From positions 310,001 to 374,000 of the forward strand of contig NZ_CAMYIV010000012.1 in NCBI RefSeq assembly GCF_947258575.1: a DNA stretch of 64,000 bases. Direction: 5' to 3'. The DNA comes from an uncultured Alcanivorax sp. (GTDB taxonomy: Bacteria > Pseudomonadota > Gammaproteobacteria > Pseudomonadales > Alcanivoracaceae). Positions 63,238 through 64,000 of this stretch are shown piece by piece (position 1 is the stretch's first letter; each line of letters opens with the position of its first letter). The position numbers were made by a program, and so were the translations under genes. Below the pieces are notes generated by a model. That model made no database searches and was not told the origin of the DNA. It saw only the letters and a list, made by a program, of their open reading frames with translations.

Positions 63238-64000
63238 TTACAGCCCCGGCATGACACGCTTGTTCAGGTGCTCCAGAAACCGTTCCGGTTTCATTTCCCC
63301 CAGTACCCGCGATTCAGGCAGCTCCGTGCCTGCGGGGGTAAAGAACACCAGCGCCGGCAGGCCGAGGATGTTGTATTGCTCCATGATCGCCTGGCTGTCC
63401 GCACTGATCTCGGTAATATCCACCCGATAAAGATCGAAGTCTTTCATGGCGGCGAGTACCTGCGGGTCGCTGAGGGTGGTTTCCTCCAGTACCTTGCAGG
63501 CCACGCACCACTCGGCAAAGAAATCCACCAGCACCGGGTTGCCTGCCTGGCGGGAATCGGCCAGGGCGGCGTTGAGATTGTCGCGGCCCAGGATGGTTTG
63601 CCAGGGGCCATGATCCCCCGGGGTGTTGGCAGTGGCAGCTGCCGGTGCCGATTGCGTCATCGGGGCCAGGGGTTGCAGTGGATCGTCACCGCCACTGAGC
63701 GCGCCGACAATCATCACCGAGCCATACAGGGCCAGCACCAGGGCAATGCCGCGCTTGAGCCGGGCGAGCCCCTCGCCGGCGGCTTCCAGGGCGCCGAGCT
63801 GCACGCCGTAGACCGCCAGAAGCAAGCCGTAAAGGCCCAGGGTAATGGTGCCGCTGATGATGCGATCCAGCAGCCAGATGGCCACCCCGAGCATGACCAC
63901 GCCGAAGAAGCGTTTGATTTCTTCCATCCACATTCCGGCCCGGGGCAGCAGGCTGCCGCCGCCGGTGCCAAAGATGATCAGTGGCAGGCCCATACCCATG
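63238..64000 (-). CDS. dsbD: Thiol:disulfide interchange protein DsbD, C-terminal part (cut by window edge)
   Basis: The visible 253 residues include the end of the membrane domain (GVVMLGVAIWLLDRIISGTI and following helices) and the C-terminal thioredoxin-like domain with the active pair in DFFAEWCVACKVLEE. DsbD carries electrons from cytoplasmic thioredoxin to periplasmic DsbC and similar proteins. The start is outside the window: the frame is open to the right edge and the alpha domain is missing. In Pseudomonas it also follows aroQ. Confidence 0.93.
   Translation of the reverse strand, partial: MGMGLPLIIFGTGGGSLLPRAGMWMEEIKRFFGVVMLGVAIWLLDRIISGTITLGLYGLLLAVYGVQLGALEAAGEGLARLKRGIALVLALYGSVMIVGALSGGDDPLQPLAPMTQSAPAAATANTPGDHGPWQTILGRDNLNAALADSRQAGNPVLVDFFAEWCVACKVLEETTLSDPQVLAAMKDFDLYRVDITEISADSQAIMEQYNILGLPALVFFTPAGTELPESRVLGEMKPERFLEHLNKRVMPGL

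Overview
This looks like a stretch of chromosome from a marine gammaproteobacterium, most like Alcanivorax or a close relative in the Pseudomonadales/Oceanospirillales. That name is inferred from protein family resemblance and GC-rich codon use; no marker in the window proves it. Gene order follows, from memory, three blocks of the Pseudomonas aeruginosa map: tsaD-plsY-folB-folK-cca, then SpoVR/YeaH/PrkA and lptD-surA-pdxA-rsmA-apaG-apaH, amgK-murU and rpe; trpE-trpG-trpD-trpC-vfr-OsmC-speD-coq7; and retS, purD-purH-fis-dusB-prmA-accC-accB-aroQ-dsbD. Most of the window is therefore conserved core genome. No tRNA, rRNA, CRISPR array or transposase gene was seen.

Layout: 1-1103 is the macromolecular synthesis operon (rpsU, yqeY, start of dnaG) with tsaD divergent. 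2436-7598 holds lipid, folate and tRNA maturation genes plus two DUF4124 proteins. 7599-8014 holds a candidate small RNA or 29-codon ORF ending at a strong terminator. 9136-13964 is the PrkA/YeaH/SpoVR stress operon. 14351-21060 is a leftward outer-membrane/ribosome/phosphatase operon (lptD to apaH), divergent from amgK-murU. After rpe and an NlpC/P60 lipoprotein, 24718-26440 is a four-cassette integron-type array with no integrase in view, AT-rich and unlike its surroundings. 26549-30495 holds an HD hydrolase, an HxlR regulator with its palindromic operator, an old yellow enzyme and an MFS transporter. 30780-37711 is a bo3-type quinol oxidase operon (cyoABCD, SURF1) followed by a RegB/RegA-type redox two-component system. 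39510-43454 is trpEGDC, then chorismate mutase, Vfr, OsmC, SpeD, Coq7, an AAA ATPase and an AraC regulator. 49752-63004 holds a RetS-like hybrid kinase, a cyclic-nucleotide/rhodanese protein, purine genes, fis-dusB, prmA and accCB-aroQ. The window closes inside dsbD.

Two features stand out. First, each of the four gene cassettes at 24718-26440 begins with a core site whose reverse complement is the inverse core at its own end, and the last cassette carries an in-frame nonsense codon in an otherwise readable gene. Second, about a dozen gene boundaries carry arrays of imperfect 7-base repeats, usually as inverted pairs around a GC-rich hairpin. The heptad sequence differs from locus to locus, yet the two arms of a locus match each other and the 7-base period is kept. 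Several arrays run into genes and supply their stop codons or terminal residues (tsaD, the EamA transporter, trpC, chorismate mutase, coq7, accC, surA, pdxA). Two further palindrome families, of the TAGGAGC type and the GTAGGGTGCACTGAGCC type, fill other intergenic gaps.
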